From assembly GCF_030056705.1 (NCBI RefSeq), contig NZ_JASHIC010000025.1, forward strand, positions 84,001-148,000: 64,000 bases of DNA. Reading direction: 5' to 3'. Positions 35,202-44,343 of this stretch are shown here, in pieces. Each line of letters begins with the position of its first letter. The first letter of the stretch is position 1. Source of the DNA: Flectobacillus longus. GTDB lineage: Bacteria > Bacteroidota > Bacteroidia > Cytophagales > Spirosomataceae. Both the position numbers and the translations under genes were made by a program. The notes below the pieces were generated by a model that worked only from the letters and a program-made list of their open reading frames with translations, was not told where the DNA came from and did no database searches.

Positions 35202-35528
35202 ATGGCGCAATATTATTCATATAATCGAGAAAATGCGAAGCGCAAAACAAGCGCTTCCTCTCTTAAAGAAGCAATCGAAGACATGCTTGAGTTTTACAAA
35301 CTTCGTACAAAGTTTGATGAAACCTACGTGGCTGCTCACTGGGAGCAAATTATGGGGGCTCCTATTGCCGCAAGAACAACCAGAGTTTATATTACAGAAG
35401 CAAAACTGTATATCCAACTGGATTCGGCCTCTTTGCGAAATGAGTTATTAATGGCAAAAAACAAGATTCTTCAATTAATCAATCAAGCTATTGGTGCTGA
35501 ATTAGTTAATGAAGTGATTTTTCTTTAA
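35202..35528 (+). CDS. DUF721 protein, DciA-like
   Basis: A 108-residue DUF721 domain: 'LKEAIEDMLEFYKLRTKFDETYVAAHWEQIMGAPIAARTTRVYI' and 'LRNELLMAKNKILQLIN' are characteristic. DUF721 includes DciA, which loads the replicative helicase in many bacteria lacking DnaC; whether this short version does so here is inference. The start at 35202 ('MAQYYSYNRENAKRK') is chosen from the promoter and the family length rather than the in-frame codon at 35136, which would overlap the divergent gene. Confidence 0.85.
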   Translation: MAQYYSYNRENAKRKTSASSLKEAIEDMLEFYKLRTKFDETYVAAHWEQIMGAPIAARTTRVYITEAKLYIQLDSASLRNELLMAKNKILQLINQAIGAELVNEVIFL

Positions 35529-35529
35529 T

Positions 35530-35568
35530 AAAAAGCCCCTGTGCTAGATGAACACAAGGGCTTTTTTT
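35530..35568. terminator. Bidirectional terminator between DUF721 and TIM-barrel genes
   Basis: AAAAAGCCCCTGTG pairs with CACAAGGGCTTTTTTT; located between convergent genes and just overlapping the stop of the second. Confidence 0.85.
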
Positions 35569-36502
35569 ATATGGCTGATGTTGCTTTTTTCAGTAATGCT
35601 ATGGTCTTTTTGATACCTTCTATTTCGGTTAGGGTTTCTCCTTCATACTCTATACCGACAATGCCTCTAAAACCTGACTTCTTGATAACATTCATCATTT
35701 TTATGTAATCAATCGTTGGCTCATTGCCTTTGGCATCAAAGTTAAACGTTTTGGCACTCACACCTTTAGCATAAGGCATCATTTCAGCGGTACCTTTATA
35801 GGGGTCATATTGTGTTTTGCATTGACTATGCCACTCGGCACCGCTCCATTCTAAACAGAAGTTGCCAAAATCGGGCAATGTTCCGCAGTTTTTCATTCCA
35901 ACCTCTTTCATAATACCCGCCAACCATGCACCATTGGCCGAATATCCCCCATGGTTTTCCACGATGATATTAATATTGTGAGCCTGTCCAAATTCACTTA
36001 ATGTTCTCAAGCTTTCTACACATCGCTTAGCCACCTCTTTAGGGTCTCCCTCTCCTCTCGAATTTACTCGAATGGTTTGGCAACCTAAAAACTGTGCAGC
36101 CTCCACCCATTTGTAATGGTTTTCGACAGCTTGTTTACGTTTTTGAGTATCAGCTTCGCCTAATTCTCCTTCGGCATCAATCATAATCAGGTGATTACGA
36201 ATTCCTGACTCTACAGATCGTGTTCTTAATTCTTTGAGATAGGCTTTATCTTTTGCTTTATCAGGGAAAAATTGATTTACATATTCAACAATCTCTAAAC
36301 CAAACTCTTTTTTAGCAAATTGTGGAAAGTCTAGATTGCTTAACTTGCCACTAAAAATGGTTTTGTGCAAAGACCATTCTGCAAGAGATATTTCGTAAAA
36401 AGGTTTAGCTGTGCTATTTAACCAATCATTTGACGACAATGCCAATCCTGCCAATCCTAATGAGGATTTTTTAAGAAAATCTCTTCTTGTTTGTTGTATC
36501 AT
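35567..36502 (-). CDS. Tat-exported sugar phosphate isomerase/epimerase-like protein
   Basis: A 311-residue xylose-isomerase-like TIM barrel. The N-terminus 'TRRDFLKKSSLGLAGLAL' is a twin-arginine signal, so it should act in the periplasm. Barrel motifs: 'HLIMIDAEGELGEAD', 'CQTIRVNSRGEGDP', the metal/catalytic-type 'IIVENHGGYSAN' (Glu) and 'GIVGIEYEGE' near the C-terminus. Exported members in Bacteroidota probably act on sugars or cyclitols; the substrate is unknown. It is the third gene after recQ and the Gre-like gene, 35 nt apart. Confidence 0.85.
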   Translation of the reverse strand: MIQQTRRDFLKKSSLGLAGLALSSNDWLNSTAKPFYEISLAEWSLHKTIFSGKLSNLDFPQFAKKEFGLEIVEYVNQFFPDKAKDKAYLKELRTRSVESGIRNHLIMIDAEGELGEADTQKRKQAVENHYKWVEAAQFLGCQTIRVNSRGEGDPKEVAKRCVESLRTLSEFGQAHNINIIVENHGGYSANGAWLAGIMKEVGMKNCGTLPDFGNFCLEWSGAEWHSQCKTQYDPYKGTAEMMPYAKGVSAKTFNFDAKGNEPTIDYIKMMNVIKKSGFRGIVGIEYEGETLTEIEGIKKTIALLKKATSAI

Positions 36503-36537
36503 AGTTAGTTTCAGTATGAAGGGTAAGATGGTTTTGA

Positions 36538-36981
36538 TTAAGCTATTTGTTGAATTTGGTGTTTTTTTCCTCTAAAATCAAATGAATCGCCTACAACTTT
36601 TCCCATCAATAAAGCCCCAATAGGAGATTGAGCTGAAACTACCATCACTGCTTCGCCTACTACTTTGATTGAACCCAAGCTAACAGCAATAAAAAATATC
36701 CCCATACTCGTATGTACAAGTGCCCCTAAAGACACATGCTGTGGAATATGCGAAGAATCTATTCTTTCTAGTAATACTCTTTCTTGGCGAGCTTGCTCGT
36801 ATTGGCGGGCATACATATCTCTATCTAACTGCCCCATAGCTCTTGCTGTTTCGTATTTGTCTCCCGCAGAACTTTTGCTTTCTTCATTTGCTGAGGCTTG
36901 GGCGGCCTGCATTGCTCCCCAAGCAGCTTGCATTCGTTCTTCTAGCTGATTTTTAATATAATCTATTACCTCTTGTTTCAT
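36538..36981 (-). CDS. GreA/GreB-like transcription factor
   Basis: A 147-residue protein resembling Gre factors: a helical N-terminal half with 'SSAGDKYETARAMGQLDRD' (about 37-55), which resembles the Gre coiled-coil tip (Asp and Glu present), and a C-terminal 'SPIGALLMGKVVGDSFDF' (about 118-135) matching the Gre FKBP-like domain. Such proteins bind the RNA polymerase secondary channel. In some Bacteroidota annotations this family is called 3-oxoacyl-ACP synthase, for which I see no ketosynthase motif. It is 4 nt downstream of recQ, so co-translated. Confidence 0.75.
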   Translation of the reverse strand: MKQEVIDYIKNQLEERMQAAWGAMQAAQASANEESKSSAGDKYETARAMGQLDRDMYARQYEQARQERVLLERIDSSHIPQHVSLGALVHTSMGIFFIAVSLGSIKVVGEAVMVVSAQSPIGALLMGKVVGDSFDFRGKKHQIQQIA

Positions 36982-36985
36982 AAGT

Positions 36986-39124
36986 CTACTTGTCTAACAA
37001 AGCCATTACAACTTTGATTTTGTGGTAATCGTATTTGCCCTGCAACAAATCAAATACAGGTTTGACTGGTTCTCCTTTTTTAGTACCAAGCATTTTCATG
37101 GCTTGAGCAATAGCATTAAACTCTACTGTAGTGACAAATTTTCGTAAATCGACAGGATGACCTTCTTCAAAGAACTTCACCAAATGCGATACAATCGTAA
37201 CAGGGCTCAAACCTCTTCTTTCTGCTATCTCGTCTAGGGATAAACCTTCTTCATAAAGTGAAAAGCTTATTTTAGCAGTATCTCCTTTTTCACCTCCAGA
37301 TTTACCTAAAGTTTTGATAAAGTCCCGAATTTCTTTGAGGAAAGCATCGCCATATTGTCTGAACTTTTGCTCTCCTACCCCTGATACATTGAGCATCTCA
37401 GCTGGAGAAATAGGTTTTTTCTGTGCCATATCCGAAAGGGTTGCATCCGAAAAGACTACAAATGGAGGAATATCCAAGTTATCGGCAATTTGTTTACGCA
37501 ACAATCGCAAACGCTCAAACAATTCATCACGAACCACCTCACGTTTGGTTTTTTCCTTAGGAACTGCATTGGCTTCGCGTTCGGCTTGCTTTTCCTCGAA
37601 TGGTCTAAAGCGTACGAGTTGAACTTTTTTTCCATCCTTCAATACCGACCAAGAAGCGTTATTTAATTTAAAGGCATGTTGCTCGTCATAGGCAATATCC
37701 ATAATACCTGAATTGAGCATTTGTTGAATATAATCTGCCCATTCCTCATATTTTAAATCACGTCCTGCGCCAAAAGTTTTGATTTCGTGGTAGCGATGCT
37801 CTATAATTCTACGATTGTTAGAACCACGAAGTATATCAATGAGCATACCCATAGCAATTCTTTCATTAGTACGTGCGATTGCAGAAAGGGCTTTCTGAGC
37901 TAGTACTGTAGCATCCACTCTGATAGGGGGATTTTTACAAACGTCACAGTTGCCACAATCATGGTCAACCTCCTCGTTGAAATAACTTAATAGAATCCGT
38001 CTACGACAAATTTCTGCCTCTGCATATTGCTTTAATCTATCCAACTTAGCTAGTTGGACTTCTTTCATTTCTGCTGGCAATTCAGATTGAGCCAGCATAT
38101 CTTTTCGGACAATTAGGTCATTATAAGAATAAAACAATAACGTATCAGCTTTGACACCATCACGACCTGCACGGCCTATTTCTTGATAAAAACTTTCAAT
38201 ATTAGCTGGCAATGAATAGTGCATCACCCAACGAACATTGGACTTGTCGATACCCATACCAAAAGCAATAGTGGCGCAAATTACCTGAATATCATCTCGT
38301 AAAAATTGGTCTTGTACTTTTGCACGTTCGTCGGTGCTCATTCCTGCGTGATAGCATCGGGCAGAGATACCCACTTTCAGCAGTGAGTCGGCGAGCTGTT
38401 CTGTATTTTTTCGACTTAAACAATATATAATACCTGCTTTCCGAGGGCGTTCTTGAATAAACTTTTGAATCGTTTTTAAGCGATTTCGTCCTGGTTGTAC
38501 CGACAATGACAAGTTGGGTCTGTCGAACGAACTAATAAAGACACGAGCTTCGGGAATTCCCAACTGGGTAAGTACATCTTTTCTAGTTACTCTATCAGCT
38601 GTAGCAGTCAATGCCATAAAAGGCACATTTGGCAAAGCAGACTTCAACACGTGTAATTGAGTATATTCTGGTCTAAAATCATGTCCCCAAACAGATACAC
38701 AGTGAGATTCATCCACGGCTACCATGCTTACTTGCAAAGACTTTATCCAATCGAGGTATCCATTCGAAAAGAGTTTTTCAGGAGAAATATATAGTAGCTT
38801 TATTTCACCAGCTTTACATTGGCGTTCTATTGCAAATCGTTCGGCACCAGAAAGCGAAGAATTGATATAAGCAGAAGGAATACCATTGGCTTGCAATGCT
38901 TGAACTTGGTCGTGCATTAATGCAATAAGTGGCGAAATTACAATCGTAATTCCTTGCATCATCAGTGCTGGTACCTGAAAACAAAGGGACTTTCCTCCCC
39001 CTGTTGGCATCAGTACCATACAATCTTGTCCATACAATGCCCAATCAATGATGTCTGCCTGAAGAGGTCTAAATTTATCATACCCAAAATATTGCTTGAG
39101 TACTTGTTCTTTTGTCAATGCCAT
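36986..39124 (-). CDS. recQ: ATP-dependent DNA helicase RecQ
   Basis: A 712-residue helicase of recombination and repair. Walker A is 'MPTGGGKSLCF' (about 39-49), motif II is 'VDESHCVSVWGHDFRPEY' (137-154, DESH in place of the common DEAH), and motif VI is 'QEIGRAGRDG'. The zinc-binding Cys set includes 'CRRRILLSYF' and 'DCGNCDVC'. An HRDC domain (about 545-610, 'LLRKQIADNLDIPPFVVFSD') and a C-terminal helix-turn-helix ('GLSLDEIAERRGLSPVTIVSHL') follow. It heads an operon with the Gre-like gene. Confidence 0.96.
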   Translation of the reverse strand: MALTKEQVLKQYFGYDKFRPLQADIIDWALYGQDCMVLMPTGGGKSLCFQVPALMMQGITIVISPLIALMHDQVQALQANGIPSAYINSSLSGAERFAIERQCKAGEIKLLYISPEKLFSNGYLDWIKSLQVSMVAVDESHCVSVWGHDFRPEYTQLHVLKSALPNVPFMALTATADRVTRKDVLTQLGIPEARVFISSFDRPNLSLSVQPGRNRLKTIQKFIQERPRKAGIIYCLSRKNTEQLADSLLKVGISARCYHAGMSTDERAKVQDQFLRDDIQVICATIAFGMGIDKSNVRWVMHYSLPANIESFYQEIGRAGRDGVKADTLLFYSYNDLIVRKDMLAQSELPAEMKEVQLAKLDRLKQYAEAEICRRRILLSYFNEEVDHDCGNCDVCKNPPIRVDATVLAQKALSAIARTNERIAMGMLIDILRGSNNRRIIEHRYHEIKTFGAGRDLKYEEWADYIQQMLNSGIMDIAYDEQHAFKLNNASWSVLKDGKKVQLVRFRPFEEKQAEREANAVPKEKTKREVVRDELFERLRLLRKQIADNLDIPPFVVFSDATLSDMAQKKPISPAEMLNVSGVGEQKFRQYGDAFLKEIRDFIKTLGKSGGEKGDTAKISFSLYEEGLSLDEIAERRGLSPVTIVSHLVKFFEEGHPVDLRKFVTTVEFNAIAQAMKMLGTKKGEPVKPVFDLLQGKYDYHKIKVVMALLDK

Positions 39125-39256
39125 TTTAGCAAAATATAAATAGTGAATGATGATGAAGATGTCTGTGAAACATAGTGTGTAGAATGTTGCATCTTCAACA
39201 CAAAGTTAACAAATGTTTGGGTTTAGGATAAAACTGAGCTATTGCTTGTACAAAAT

Positions 39257-39294
39257 AAAAGCGGGTAAATACCATACAGCATTTACCCGCTTTT
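39257..39294 (-). terminator. Intrinsic terminator after purF
   Basis: AAAAGCGGGTAAAT and ATTTACCCGCTTTT form a 14-bp perfect stem around a 10-nt loop, 20 nt beyond the purF stop. Confidence 0.88.
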
Positions 39295-39313
39295 GAAAAA
39301 ATCGTTTTAGAAA

Positions 39314-41206
39314 CTAGTAAGCTCTAATTTCTACCCCTTTCATAAAGTTTACAAAAGCTTTGTTTACAACTTTATTACCACCTGGTGTTGGGAAGTTACC
39401 TGTAAAATACCAGTCACCAAGGTTATATGGACAAGCTTTGTTAAGACTGTCTACTGTTTGATAAACAATTGCCAAATCAGCTTTTAAGTCTGCTGGCTTT
39501 ACAATATCTGCAATTTTAGCTGAAATCTCTTCGTTTGTAAATGGTTCGTAAATCGCCTTCACAAAGTTTTGTGTATGAGCTGTTCCTAGTTCAAAAGCAC
39601 TTACACAACGACCCAAAGTATCTTCAAGGATATCTTCCATGTGACGCTCTATCAACAATTCATAAGTTGCACGGAATGCCACAAAGTCTTTCATTCTTGA
39701 CATATCGATACCATAACAATCTGGATAGCGAATTTGAGGTGCTGACGAAACAATTACGATTTTCTTTGGACCTAATTTGTCCAACAATTTCAAAATAGAA
39801 CGTTCGAGTGTCGTACCTCTTACGATTGAGTCATCAATCAATACAACATTATCGATACCTTTTTTGATTACTTCGTAAGTGGTATCATACACGTGCGATA
39901 CCATATCATTACGGTCGGCGTCGTTTGTGATGAAAGTACGAAGTTTTACATCTTTCGAAATCAACTTTTCGACACGAGGACGGAATGTTAATAATTCTTC
40001 TAAAGTTTCCTCTGCCAAACCTCCGCCCATGATGGCTTTCTTACGTTCTTTGGCAAGATAATCTTCCAAGCCTTCAATCATACCCAAGAAGGCAGTTTCG
40101 GCAGTATTTGGAATATACGAGAATACCGTATTTTTAAGGTCGTAATTTACTTCTTGAAGTACTTGTGGGATTACCAAACGTCCTAATTCTTTACGTTCGG
40201 CATAAATATCTGGATCTGAAGCGCGTGAGAAATAGATTCTTTCGAAGCTACATGATTTCTTTTCGAGTGGTTCAATAAATTTCTTTTCAGAATAGTTACC
40301 AAGTTTGTCAATAATTAAAGCATGACCTGGCTGTACCTCCTGAATATCTTCGTAATTACAGTTAAATGAAGTTTTGATAGCTTGCTTTTCTGAAGCTACT
40401 ACTACCACTTCATCATCGGCGTACCAAAACGCAGGACGGATACCCGCTGGGTCACGTGCTACAAAAGCCGAACCATGTCCAGTTACACCACACATAGCAT
40501 ATCCACCATCAAAATCACGGCACGAACGCTGTAATACTCTTTGCAAATCAATATTGTCTTCAATAACATTTGACAGCTCTGGATTTTCGTAGCTATGTTT
40601 ATGGAAGTCAAACTGACGTTGGTTTTCTTCATCTAAGAAGTGCCCAATTTTTTCCATTACAGTTACTGTATCCACTTTTTCCTTCGGGTGCTGTCCTAAT
40701 GAGATTAACTTATTAAAAAGCTCTTCTACATTAGTCATGTTAAAGTTACCAGCAACTACCAAGTTTCTACTTCTCCAGTTACTTTGGCGCAGCATTGGGT
40801 GGCAGTTTTCAATTTCGTTTTGTCCATGTGTACCATAACGCAGGTGACCTAAAAACACTTCACCAGAGAATGCTACATTTTCTTGAATCCACTTGGCATC
40901 TTTAGCTTTGTCTTTATGGTCTTTTAGGCCTTTACGAAACTTTTTGTAAATTTTTCCGAAAATATCAGCTACAGCATTTTGTTCTACAGAACGGTATCTG
41001 CTGATATATCTGTGACCAGCAGGCACATCTATTTTGATGTTGGCTACACCCGCACCGTCTTGTCCTCGGTTCACTTGCTTTTCCATCATCAGGTAAAGCT
41101 TGTTGATACCATACAGCGGGGTTCCGTACTTATTGATATAGTACTGATAGTCTTTTCGGAGACGGATGAGTGCGATACCACACTCGTGTTTGATTGCGTC
41201 AGACAT
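39314..41206 (-). CDS. purF: Amidophosphoribosyltransferase, long form
   Basis: A 630-residue enzyme making phosphoribosylamine from PRPP and glutamine, first step of purine synthesis. The Ntn glutaminase Cys is Cys9 after a short propeptide ('KHECGIALI'), with 'GHLRYGTHG' (120-128) and 'AGNFNMTN' (152-159) typical of class II amidotransferases. The PRPP motif is 'VVLIDDSIVRGTT' (454-466). It is about 130 residues longer than E. coli PurF; insertions between 80 and 115 and a C-terminal extension account for this and are usual in Bacteroidota. It is monocistronic. Confidence 0.93.
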   Translation of the reverse strand: MSDAIKHECGIALIRLRKDYQYYINKYGTPLYGINKLYLMMEKQVNRGQDGAGVANIKIDVPAGHRYISRYRSVEQNAVADIFGKIYKKFRKGLKDHKDKAKDAKWIQENVAFSGEVFLGHLRYGTHGQNEIENCHPMLRQSNWRSRNLVVAGNFNMTNVEELFNKLISLGQHPKEKVDTVTVMEKIGHFLDEENQRQFDFHKHSYENPELSNVIEDNIDLQRVLQRSCRDFDGGYAMCGVTGHGSAFVARDPAGIRPAFWYADDEVVVVASEKQAIKTSFNCNYEDIQEVQPGHALIIDKLGNYSEKKFIEPLEKKSCSFERIYFSRASDPDIYAERKELGRLVIPQVLQEVNYDLKNTVFSYIPNTAETAFLGMIEGLEDYLAKERKKAIMGGGLAEETLEELLTFRPRVEKLISKDVKLRTFITNDADRNDMVSHVYDTTYEVIKKGIDNVVLIDDSIVRGTTLERSILKLLDKLGPKKIVIVSSAPQIRYPDCYGIDMSRMKDFVAFRATYELLIERHMEDILEDTLGRCVSAFELGTAHTQNFVKAIYEPFTNEEISAKIADIVKPADLKADLAIVYQTVDSLNKACPYNLGDWYFTGNFPTPGGNKVVNKAFVNFMKGVEIRAY

Positions 41207-41736
41207 GACTTTACTTGGTAGTTATTTTGCGTTTGTTGAGTATTATTTTAGAAATAGTACTCCTGAAACCATTTATACAGATTAAAGTGGTTCGGTTATT
41301 TTTCGCAATAAAATTCAGATTAATAGAGGGTTAACGATGGGTTATCTTTCAGTAAACAAAATTAGGTAGAAAATCCTGAGATTACCAAGAATTTTTGTGC
41401 CATATTTTCGAATAATAAAGTAAGAATTTGATACTTAATGGTTATTGAAAACTAAATCTTTATTTACTTATAATTTCATTCGAGATGTTTCTATCAATTA
41501 CTGAACAAATTCTAGTTTTTGATATTACTAACCAAAGCTACAAGCTATTTTGGAAAACTACTAATGCTTTTCAGTAAGCGAATAACTTTAGTTATAATTG
41601 CCATACAAAGCTCTATTTAAAATAGTTCACTATTAAGTATAAATACTGTAATATCAGATACTTTGATGTAAGTTATTACTTACCAACAAAAGTTATCCAC
41701 ATCTTGGCGAAATTGTGGATAACTTTTGTTAATGCT
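41207..41736. other. AT-rich 530-bp non-coding region
   Basis: No coding sequence is supported. The left half should carry the purF promoter. The right end holds the hairpin with two DnaA-box-like sequences at 41685-41730. Confidence 0.6.
41685..41730 (-). terminator. Hairpin terminator containing two inverted DnaA boxes
   Basis: A 17-bp perfect inverted repeat (arms 41685-41701 and 41714-41730) lies 7 nt beyond the stop of the reductase gene. On the minus strand it ends in TTTTGTT, so it can serve as its terminator. Each arm contains TTATCCACA, an exact DnaA-box consensus match (41693-41701 on plus; 41714-41722 on minus). Confidence 0.75.
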
Positions 41737-42804
41737 TTATTCAATCTCAATTACAACGCCCGACGAAGCTGGGTGCGCAACACATGTCAAAATATACCCC
41801 TGCTTGATTTCATTGTCTGTCAAACCATCTTCTTCGTCCATTTGAACTTTTCCGCTCAAACATTTGCCCATACATGCAGTACACATACCAGCCTGACATG
41901 AATATGGTAAATCTATATCTTCGCGAAGTGCAGCTTCAAGGATTGTTTCGTGTGGTTTTACCAATACTTGATACTCATCTCCTTCGTATTGAATTGTTAC
42001 TGTTTGTTCTTTGATACTTCCGCCTTCCTCTTCATCAGCTTCATTGGCAGCGGTATCATGTGCGCTAAAGAAATGTTCCTTGTGGATTTGGGCATCGCTT
42101 ACTCCAAATATTCTAATAGCATTTTCTACCTGCTCCATCATACCTTCTGGTCCACACAAGTAATATTCGGCTTTACCTATGTCTAATCCAAAGTCTTGTT
42201 TTAAGAAAGTCACCGCCGACGCCTGATTGATACGAGTTTTGTAACCCGTCCATGTATAAGAAGGTTGGCTCAGTACATGTAATACTCTAAAACGACCTTG
42301 ATAAGTTTTTTCTAGTTCTTCTAACTGTTTTTTGAAAATGATATTTTCTTCATTTCTCGAACCATAAACTAAATACACTTTGGTGTCTGTTTCTACTGGT
42401 AAAACTGATTTGGCAATAGACATTAATGGCGTAATACCAGAACCACCACCAAATAAAACGATTACTCGCGACTTAGTTGGATTTGGTTCGATTACAAAAT
42501 GTCCCATTGGTTCCATCATTTCGAGCGCATCGCCTACCTTAAGATTGTCACAAAGGTAATTTGATACCAGTCCTCCAGGAACACGCTTGATAGTTACAGC
42601 AATCGAAGCATCCTTGTTAGGCGAACTAGACATTGAATAGCTACGACGTACTTTTTTACCATCAATTTCTGGAATTAACGTCAAAAACTGCCCAGCCTTA
42701 TAACTGACAGCTTGATGGATAGGATGCCAAAAAGAAAAAGTCTTTGTATCTGGAGTTTCTTCAATAACCTCCTTTACAGTCAAATGAAAATATTTTGCAC
42801 TCAT
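41737..42804 (-). CDS. PaaE-type ferredoxin--NAD(P)H reductase with C-terminal 2Fe-2S domain
   Basis: A 355-residue electron-transfer protein: FAD-binding domain ('RRSYSMSSSP', about 53-62), NAD(P)-binding domain ('LFGGGSGITPLMSIAKS', about 117-133, and 'YYLCGPEGMMEQV'), then a plant-type 2Fe-2S ferredoxin domain with 'YSCQAGMCTACMGKC' and a fourth Cys in 'ILTCVAHP'. This matches the reductase subunit of phenylacetyl-CoA epoxidase, but no paaABCD genes are near, so it may serve another oxygenase or desaturase. It is monocistronic. Confidence 0.9.
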   Translation of the reverse strand: MSAKYFHLTVKEVIEETPDTKTFSFWHPIHQAVSYKAGQFLTLIPEIDGKKVRRSYSMSSSPNKDASIAVTIKRVPGGLVSNYLCDNLKVGDALEMMEPMGHFVIEPNPTKSRVIVLFGGGSGITPLMSIAKSVLPVETDTKVYLVYGSRNEENIIFKKQLEELEKTYQGRFRVLHVLSQPSYTWTGYKTRINQASAVTFLKQDFGLDIGKAEYYLCGPEGMMEQVENAIRIFGVSDAQIHKEHFFSAHDTAANEADEEEGGSIKEQTVTIQYEGDEYQVLVKPHETILEAALREDIDLPYSCQAGMCTACMGKCLSGKVQMDEEDGLTDNEIKQGYILTCVAHPASSGVVIEIE

Positions 42805-42897
42805 CTAATAATATAACAGTTTACAAGACTAATGTTTTTTGAACTTAATAAAAGTCAAATTAAAGTCTGGTTTCTAAATCAATTCAAGAAAACAATA

Positions 42898-42934
42898 CCC
42901 CCAAAGTCCTATTTCTTAGAATAGAACTTTGGGG
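42898..42934 (-). terminator. Hairpin after ispH, probable terminator
   Basis: CCCCAAAGT and ACTTTGGGG with inner CTATT/AATAG form a long stem; the T content after it on the minus strand is moderate. Confidence 0.65.
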
Positions 42935-43020
42935 ATAATATGACCACAAAATTACAGTAATCTATTGGGGTATCAAAGGATAATTTTCCCTAAAACATGG
43001 ATAATAAACCTATTGTAATT

Positions 43021-44343
43021 CTAAAGTTGAGTTACGACCTCGTCTACATTTTTGGTATTAGGAAAAAAAGAGAGTAATCGAAGAAGAATTGCCTCCACAA
43101 CTGCATCAGGACATGACGCACCGCAGGTTAGCATTATTGTGGTAATATCTTTATGGGGAAGAAAACTCTCTGTCACTTTTTCACTTTTTGTATGTAAATC
43201 AAAATGACTAATCAAATTTTCTGACAAGATTTTATCTGCCGAAGAAATAAAATAGGTTGGTAGTTTTTGTTCACAAAGTTCTACCAAATGTGAGGTGTTT
43301 GAAGAGTTATACCCCCCTGCCACAATCACCAAATCAGCTTCTTTTTCTAGCAAACCATAAGTGGCACTTTGATTGTCATTGGTAGCATAGCAAAGAGTGT
43401 CGCGAGTATCGGCAAAGTAAGAAGTAATATCTAATCCTTCTACATGATATTTTTCACGCATGACATTCTTAAGATAGTCAGCAATTGCCTGTGTATCAGA
43501 AGCTAGCATTGTTGTTTGATTTACGACACCAATACGACGCAAATCTTTCTCAATATCAAAATTTTCAGAATATTGACCTTTAAATTCTGTATAAAAATCT
43601 GCTTGAGGTTTTTCACCTGTGATATATTTTGCCAGCTCAACCGTTTGCTTCATATCTTTTACCACTACAGTCGGAGCATTTTGTTTGGCATGAGAAAAAG
43701 TCGCACGAGTTTCTTCATGTGAAGGTTTGCCGTGTACCACGATGGTATAATCCTTTTGTCCGATAGCTGATGCTCGATTCCATACCTTTTCAACAAACGG
43801 ACAAGTTGTATCGTATTGGTAAGCATTGATACCAATAGCCGAAAGCTTTTGTTGTATTTCCAAGGTTGTTCCAAATGCAGGGACAATGACTACATCCTCG
43901 CTCGTTAAGGAGTCCCATTCTATAAGCTGATCGCCTGAGGTATTCATAATAAATTGTACTCCACGACTTAGTAAATCTGCATTTACATCGGGATTATGAA
44001 TCATCTCAGAAAGTAAGAAAATCCGTCGATTAGGGTTTTCGTCGATTGTCTTATAGGCTATCTCTACCGCGTTTTCAACACCATAGCAAAATCCAAAATG
44101 TCTTGAAATCAAAAAACGTACCGAGCCACAGTCAAGCAATGTTGGCGTAAAATCCTTTTTTAGCTTGTCTCTTTGGCGACGTTTTTCTTTGATTCCTCCA
44201 ATGATACTACTCTTATAGAGTTCTGGTATTTGAAAAGACTTCATTTTCTTCATTTTTTTGCGTGCCTCTAGCCCAGCAGACTCAACATCTGAACCTGACG
44301 CACGTTGTGCTTCCTTAACGGGAGATTTAGTAAATAACTCCAT
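43021..44343 (-). CDS. ispH: 4-hydroxy-3-methylbut-2-enyl diphosphate reductase
   Basis: A 440-residue iron-sulfur enzyme, last step of the MEP isoprenoid pathway. The three cluster cysteines are visible: Cys86 ('GFCYGVENA'), Cys181 ('TTCPFVEKVW') and Cys318 ('DTLCYATNDNQ'). His and Glu motifs 'SEMIHNPDVN' and 'HGKPSHEET' are present. It carries a basic N-terminal extension of about 70 residues before the catalytic fold, seen in Bacteroidota homologues. The last conserved segment reads 'TCGASCPD' rather than the usual 'TAGASTP'. Confidence 0.94.
   Translation of the reverse strand: MELFTKSPVKEAQRASGSDVESAGLEARKKMKKMKSFQIPELYKSSIIGGIKEKRRQRDKLKKDFTPTLLDCGSVRFLISRHFGFCYGVENAVEIAYKTIDENPNRRIFLLSEMIHNPDVNADLLSRGVQFIMNTSGDQLIEWDSLTSEDVVIVPAFGTTLEIQQKLSAIGINAYQYDTTCPFVEKVWNRASAIGQKDYTIVVHGKPSHEETRATFSHAKQNAPTVVVKDMKQTVELAKYITGEKPQADFYTEFKGQYSENFDIEKDLRRIGVVNQTTMLASDTQAIADYLKNVMREKYHVEGLDITSYFADTRDTLCYATNDNQSATYGLLEKEADLVIVAGGYNSSNTSHLVELCEQKLPTYFISSADKILSENLISHFDLHTKSEKVTESFLPHKDITTIMLTCGASCPDAVVEAILLRLLSFFPNTKNVDEVVTQL

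Noticed and set aside
36538..36981. 3-oxoacyl-ACP synthase as the function of the 147-residue protein
   Set aside because: It has no ketosynthase Cys-His-His/Asn motif and is far too short; the C-terminus fits Gre factors instead.
41207..41736. Calling this region the chromosomal origin
   Set aside because: Only two DnaA boxes are present and both are in one hairpin; no dnaA, dnaN or typical origin neighbours are in view, and GC skew cannot be judged here.
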